64,000 bases of DNA from Gymnothorax reevesii (Eukaryota > Chordata > Actinopteri > Anguilliformes > Muraenidae), in assembly GCA_029721435.1 (NCBI GenBank), contig CM056586.1, positions 68,535,679-68,599,678 of the forward strand, given 5' to 3'. The position numbers and the translations under genes were made by a program. Below the pieces are notes generated by a model. It did not search any database, was not told where the DNA came from, and was given only the letters and a program-made list of their open reading frames with translations. Within the stretch, counting starts at the first letter, position 1; every line of letters begins with the position of its first letter. This document shows positions 59,500 to 64,000 of the stretch, piece after piece.

Positions 59500-62386
59500 T
59501 CATGTCCAATACTAAGTTTATTGTAAATATAGATCAGTTATTACTTGCAATATAATACAAAGTCTGATGTTATTCTCTCAAGGAAATGGTCCCATGCGAA
59601 GTGTCAGTATCAAAATGCCAAATCTCGTTCAACAGAAATAGACAAGCTTGGCGTGCTTCTTTTATTTCTTTCATTAAGGTAGAGGCAGTCCAAGGACATA
59701 CAGCCGCGGCATTATTAGAGTTTGCATGCAAGATTACACCAAGTGGAACACTACACCCCCCCACCCCCAGTCCTCAGAGCAATCCAAATCCATGCTGAAA
59801 AAGAAATGCAAACATTTCCTTGAATACCCTCCGGATGTCCAAAATACACCCAGGAGATGATAACCGATGTGCTTACGTCAAAATGCGTCACTCTGCAGAA
59901 TATAACCAAGCCACTTTGTCACAGCTGTCTCAATCTATGCTAACAAGGCCCAGCAGAGGTAATCCCTCTTCAGTGTTGGTGTTCAATTTAAGAGCGCACA
60001 AAGGAAACAAAACAAAACAAAATAAAGAACAAAAAACAAACAAACAAAAAAAAAAAACGGAGAATGAAAATCTACTCACAATATTCAACAAAAAATAACC
60101 AAGTTATTTACTTCACCAGGCCAAGTGAAATTCTGTACATGTAGTACATGTGCCTGCAACACGCTAAATTTGTTCTTTGCCTTTAGCCAATAGAAAATAT
60201 TTCCACAAAAACGCTGCGGCACATTTGAAAAGTGACACATTTTCTGAAAATTTTTTCCCAAACAACTGGCTAAAAAATACAGTAGACTGACCAAAGCTGG
60301 ATTGAGTTAGTAAAACCCGGCTTGAAAGACGAAAATATAATGAAAAACTGAACATTTCTGGGCCACTGGAGAAGGATCACAAGCTGAATTCCAACACCCA
60401 GCGAGCGCATCAGCACACAGGTGTCATCACTGCGCTCCTGTGGACTTCAAGCTAATTCTTGGGACTACGCTACAAATCCTAAACAATTTTAATGACGTAT
60501 TATGAAATGTCTACAACGGGAGCGTGGCTGCTATGGTCATGGATGTAGCAGCAGACCACCATTAAAATGTGGAAACTAATGAAAATCCCTATTCTTTAGA
60601 CCCTATTGCAGAAATGTACTGAACCTCCAAAAGGACAATAAAGGAAAAAAAACAAAAAAACATTTCACCTGAAAATCCTGAAAGTTTGTGTCACCGCTCT
60701 ATTTTTCAGTCTGGCAAACTTATTTGTAAAACGGAACAGCAGAGGTCTAGATACTGGGTGTTCAACCCGACTGCAGTCCAAGCGCAGCATGTATGCAGAA
60801 ACCTAACTGATGAGAGTCGGGCATTTGCACTACCTTGTATGAATCGCTACACTGACCACACATGGTCTCTCCTAACCCACCGGCAGGAACTGAGGACAGG
60901 CCACACAACAGGGCAGGCCAGTCCTTCTGAAGATCCGTCTCGTGGGGTCACTCTAATCCTAACACGAACAGATACTTTCAACACCTGTAAACCTCAATGA
61001 GTTGCTAAATCAGCGAAGTAAGGTGTGCCGAATCATGGCTGAAACGAAATCCCGCAGCATCCTTGATTTCCAAGAACACGGCTGTGCAGCCGTTCCCCGC
61101 ATCACTCCTGTTTGCTCCCGAAATCCTGCAGACCTTTCTGTTCACCGGAGACACGACTGAAGGTCCTTAACCCATTTCATCTAAGAGTATTTTGCAGACC
61201 TTCTGTTAGTGTATGTTTAACAGCTTAAAGCAAATTACAAACCCCAAACACCAAAATCACTCAGTCCCTTCACAAAAAACCTGAAAAAAATCTGATATTT
61301 TTTCAATCTTTAATCTTCTGCAACAGCGATTGTGCCAAAGGAACATGGCCTTAAAGCTTTTTTGTTAACCTTTTAATGTCCTCACAAAAAAAAGCAACAG
61401 AAAAGCATTGGTTTGCGCTTCACTTAACCTCCTTAAAGGTTTAAATAAATTTGTTCCACAGAACACAAACACACACACGCACACACAAGTGTCAGTCAAT
61501 TATGATGGCAAACGTAAAATGCATTTCAACACCAATGCTACGTTTTCGGCTTGCTAGAGTCCATTCCAATGAAAACTATGACAATCAACAAACAACCAAA
61601 TTATACTGAATAAACCATGAAAGGTACATTTTCAAAACAAATGTCTGAGGATGTTCAAAATTCGCCGATGGCAGATCAACACAATAGAAACTCAACCTTG
61701 ACTCCGTTGACAGGTTTTCGGCAATTCTGACAAGAAATTTGGAATGTGACCCGAATCATTTCATGGCTGAAAACTGAGATGTTTAACCTGAACCTGAACC
61801 CAAAATTGTACTGAACATCATTAGCATACAAAAATATTGATTGTGTTCCACCAAAATTCAAAATGTTCTTTTGAAAATGTTGTTCAGATATTTCCTGGGG
61901 AACGCATGAAAATGGAAAAATAGATAACAGTTCTTTTTGAGTGCGCCTACTCACTCACCCAGTTTTGGGCTTAAAGGGGGTATACAGTGTAAAAGAGCTC
62001 AATTCTATGTCCCGGCCTTTCAGGAGCATAGTCCTTGGAAAATAATTCAAACGTAACCAACAGTCATTATGTTGTGCATTACAACGCAGGTCTAACAGTT
62101 TTCACATACAAAGCACTTTGAGAGCATCATAATTGCATTCGCTTACTGAAAAAGCAATCCATTAGTTTATGAGAACACGTTTACCCAGTGTCAGAGCCCA
62201 AACATATTACAGCTCATGCGCGAACCGTCAGTGATCATTCGATTTCTCATTTTCAGGTTCAAGTAAAGAACGGTAAAGAACGGCACTATTTTACGAGCAA
62301 AAATTTCAAATTCGTCACGCAGAAGGTTTCAAAGGTTTCGTTTCACCCTCAAAATAGTCTCCATTGTCTCGCAATCTCTGAGGTGT
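59500..62386 (-). other. hacd2: probable hacd2 3'UTR
   Basis: This runs from the hacd2 stop codon to a good polyadenylation signal. No transposon fragment was recognised in it, in sharp contrast to the dense repeats that stop at 59402, which fits purifying retention as transcribed UTR. It includes an A-rich stretch at about 60008-60058 and a CA-rich stretch near 61468-61490. ORFs inside are not supported. The true length depends on which poly(A) site is used. Confidence 0.45.
59517..59522 (-). terminator. hacd2: candidate hacd2 poly(A) signal AATAAA
   Basis: Minus strand AATAAA is followed, about 25-45 bases downstream, by a GT/T-rich stretch (TGGTTTGTTGTATTATTTTT), the usual arrangement for cleavage and polyadenylation. 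A further AATAAA lies near 59661-59666 and may be used as well. Confidence 0.4.
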
Positions 62387-62469
62387 TTATTCAACTTTGC
62401 TGTAGTCTTCTATATGACCCAGAACCTTCTTTCTTTGTCGCAGCATGTGAAAAAACAGCTGGGGAAAGA
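62387..62469 (-). CDS. hacd2: hacd2 last coding exon
   Basis: A short terminal exon of 83 bases. The acceptor TGTCTTTGCAG precedes TC, which completes the Ile codon begun by the previous exon, followed by FPQLFFHMLRQRKKVLGHIE, then DYSKVE and TAA at 62387-62389. FPQL-FHM-RQR is the conserved C-terminal end of vertebrate HACD1/HACD2, where the last membrane helix meets a basic and then acidic cytosolic tail. The acidic-basic tail ending in E resembles HACD2 more than HACD1. Phase agrees with the upstream exon (one base donated). It sits inside a longer unrelated minus-strand ORF (62391-62630) in another frame. Confidence 0.93.
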
Positions 62470-62983
62470 CTGCAAAGACACAATGGAAACAAAATCAGGA
62501 TCCACTGTAAAAAAAAAAACATTTCAAAATTCAGCTGTTCACTTTTCTCAAAAATAAACAGCAGCAAAGTCTTAAACACAAACTGAACCCCAAGCGAAAA
62601 CATCATTGTTACAGCAATAACATGATACATTTCCCATCGTGACCTCAGACGAGGATGATGAGAGGGGGCTCCTGCTCAATAATTAATGTTTCTCACGCAC
62701 ATAATTCTTCTAAGGTCAGAACATGGTGATCTTGGACAAGGAGAGAGAGAACACACATCTTGGTTAATTTTTGCTGACGCCATACCGAATGATACGCTAG
62801 TTACTCATGTTTCAAGGTAGAAACCTCTTTTTCTTCCCCAAATGTCATGGACAAACAGGAACTCTTTTGTAAAAACAGGAAGTCATTTATTTCTGGATAA
62901 GGACACTCTGACACAGGAAAAGATGAATAATAAAGAGATATGTACTCCAAAATAGTCTGACTTAATAAATTGACGAGGCTTAC
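62470..62983 (-). other. hacd2: hacd2 last intron
   Basis: A 514-base intron. Its donor reads CCCCA|GTAAGC and its acceptor has a pyrimidine tract ending TTGTGTCTTTGCAG. Nothing else was recognised in it. The apparent ORF extension past 62984 (SKPRQF...) is intron translation. Confidence 0.9.
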
Positions 62984-63162
62984 TGGGGATGTAGGAGACC
63001 ATAGTGAGGATGAGGAAGGTGTGGTAGTCAAAAGAGAAGTTGTATTTGTTGGGCAGGGTCACAGAGTACAGGCCCGTCTTCTGGACGAAGGGCAGGGCGG
63101 CATACATTGTCAGCAGTTCACCAGTCACCCCCATGGGGTATAAAACAATAAAGAGGGTGTAC
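62984..63162 (-). CDS. hacd2: very-long-chain 3-hydroxyacyl-CoA dehydratase 2, penultimate exon
   Basis: HACD enzymes dehydrate 3-hydroxyacyl-CoA to trans-2-enoyl-CoA, the third step of very-long-chain fatty acid elongation, in the ER membrane. This 179-base exon gives G|59 codons|A. It starts [20 protein letters not shown] and includes [18 protein letters not shown] and [10 protein letters not shown]. The Tyr and Glu seven residues apart in YPMGVTGE are the known catalytic pair of the family. Acceptor TTGCTGTTCTTCAG and donor CCCCA|GTAAGC fix the edges. Strongly conserved with both HACD1 and HACD2; neighbouring adcy5 on the same strand, as in human, argues for HACD2. Upstream exons lie beyond the window. 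Confidence 0.95.
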
Positions 63163-64000
63163 CTGAAGAACAGCAAAGGGACATGAGACAGGTGACCTTA
63201 TGTCTGAACCATCTCCATTTCTTTAGCAGCGCTGTTCTGCATAACCGTGCCAATAACACAATTCTCAAAGCACAACGTTCTACTTCAAACACCCCTATTG
63301 CATACAAAAATTTGAAAACCAAGTACGCAGACAGCATTCTACATTCTAGAATGTTCAAAAATGCAATTTCTAAATCGAAAAGTTGTGCTGTACAGCTTTC
63401 ATGTGAATATAGATCAAGTGCTCTTAAGCATTTTCTGGCACAATTATGAACAGAAAATTCATCTTGATCAAAAACTGCAGAAATCCTTTGTTAAAACGCA
63501 AAAGAACTCATAGATTTCTGAACCATACAACCAAGAAGTTCATAGGAGATGAAAAGAACAGAGAAATTGAGGAAGGGACACCTCAGGTGAAACTAGAGTA
63601 GGATTCATAATTGGCTACCTGGCAACACTAAAAGCACACAGAATTATCAAAGCTGGCTTCCTGGGGACAGCGACCTGTGCAAACCCCTGTGCCACAGTTC
63701 CCAAAGAAACAAGTAAAGAGAGAAAATAAAAACCATCATGGCAGTGGCAAGTCACCTGATCTGCATTCCCTATGAAAATTAGCTAGCAATTTACTACTTA
63801 AATGCTGTTGCAATATTATTTAATGGTCTAATTAAACTACAAAATTTTATTTCAAGTCAAGAATGGCTGCAGGAGGACTTCACAAATTATTCTGAAATAT
63901 TTAATTGGTCTCAGGGACAAAAGAAGAATGATGATATACAGTATGTACACTGTCATTAATGTCATGTCTCATGTTGACTGATCATTGCCATGCTAGTGAA
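63163..64000 (-). other. hacd2: hacd2 intron upstream of the penultimate exon (partial)
   Basis: Begins at the acceptor and runs off the right edge. I looked for the previous exon, which encodes the TEIIRYSFYT region in the family, and did not find it. No repeat was recognised with confidence. Confidence 0.7.

Noticed and set aside
62883..62983. Extension of the hacd2 ORF beyond SYIP
   Set aside because: Donor CCCCA|GTAAGC ends the exon, and the next exon at 62469 restores the family C-terminus in phase.
1..64000. tRNA, rRNA, snRNA, CRISPR or bacterial-type defence genes
   Set aside because: No cloverleaf, spaced direct-repeat array or operon-like gene string was seen; the spaced repeats at 14.5-15.5 kb are a diverged eukaryotic tandem array.

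Overview
The window looks like teleost (ray-finned fish) genomic DNA. It has one vertebrate coding exon with spliced-gene signals, two exons of a second vertebrate gene, and a dense background of Tc1/mariner, hAT-type, TTAA-flanked and LINE fragments typical of fish. No bacterial operon, CRISPR array, tRNA or rRNA gene was recognised.

Two host genes lie head to tail on the minus strand. At 46413-47339 is the first coding exon of an adenylate cyclase, adcy5 by its N-terminus. It ends in a clean phase-0 splice donor, and no later exon was seen, so 1-46412 is read as part of adcy5 intron 1. At the right edge are the last two coding exons of hacd2, a 3-hydroxyacyl-CoA dehydratase of the very-long-chain fatty acid elongation cycle (62984-63162 and the short terminal exon 62387-62469). 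A probable 3'UTR runs down to about 59.5 kb. The neighbouring pair ADCY5-HACD2 on one strand is also found in human (3q21), so the order supports both calls. About 12 kb of repeat-rich DNA separates the hacd2 3' end from the adcy5 start; a CpG-rich stretch near 47.7-48.5 kb is the likely adcy5 promoter area.

The adcy5 intron holds: a rearranged LINE at the left edge (1-770); a 2.5-kb TTAA-ended element with an exon-like ORF and a nested hAT MITE (5236-7751); copies of an unclassified repeat (4.7, 8.0 and 43.7 kb); a TTAA-flanked element (12.2-13.1 kb); a diverged tandem array rich in AGGTCA half-sites (14.5-15.5 kb); two adjacent palindromic elements (25.6-26.8 kb); a nested Tc1-in-Tc1 (32.3-34.3 kb); and four copies of a TTAA-flanked hairpin MITE (1.5, 21.8, 35.4 and 42.7 kb). 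Between the genes are a GGGCCC-ended repeat, a long hairpin MITE, a hAT-like element holding two abutting MITEs, and two more nested Tc1 pairs.

Nothing here looks like a new multi-gene system. The points most worth checking are the TTAA hairpin MITE family, the exon-bearing 2.5-kb element, the 219-bp segment duplicated 40 kb apart, the nuclear-receptor half-site array and the nested Tc1 copies. All family assignments come from reading motifs and ends by eye; no database search was run.
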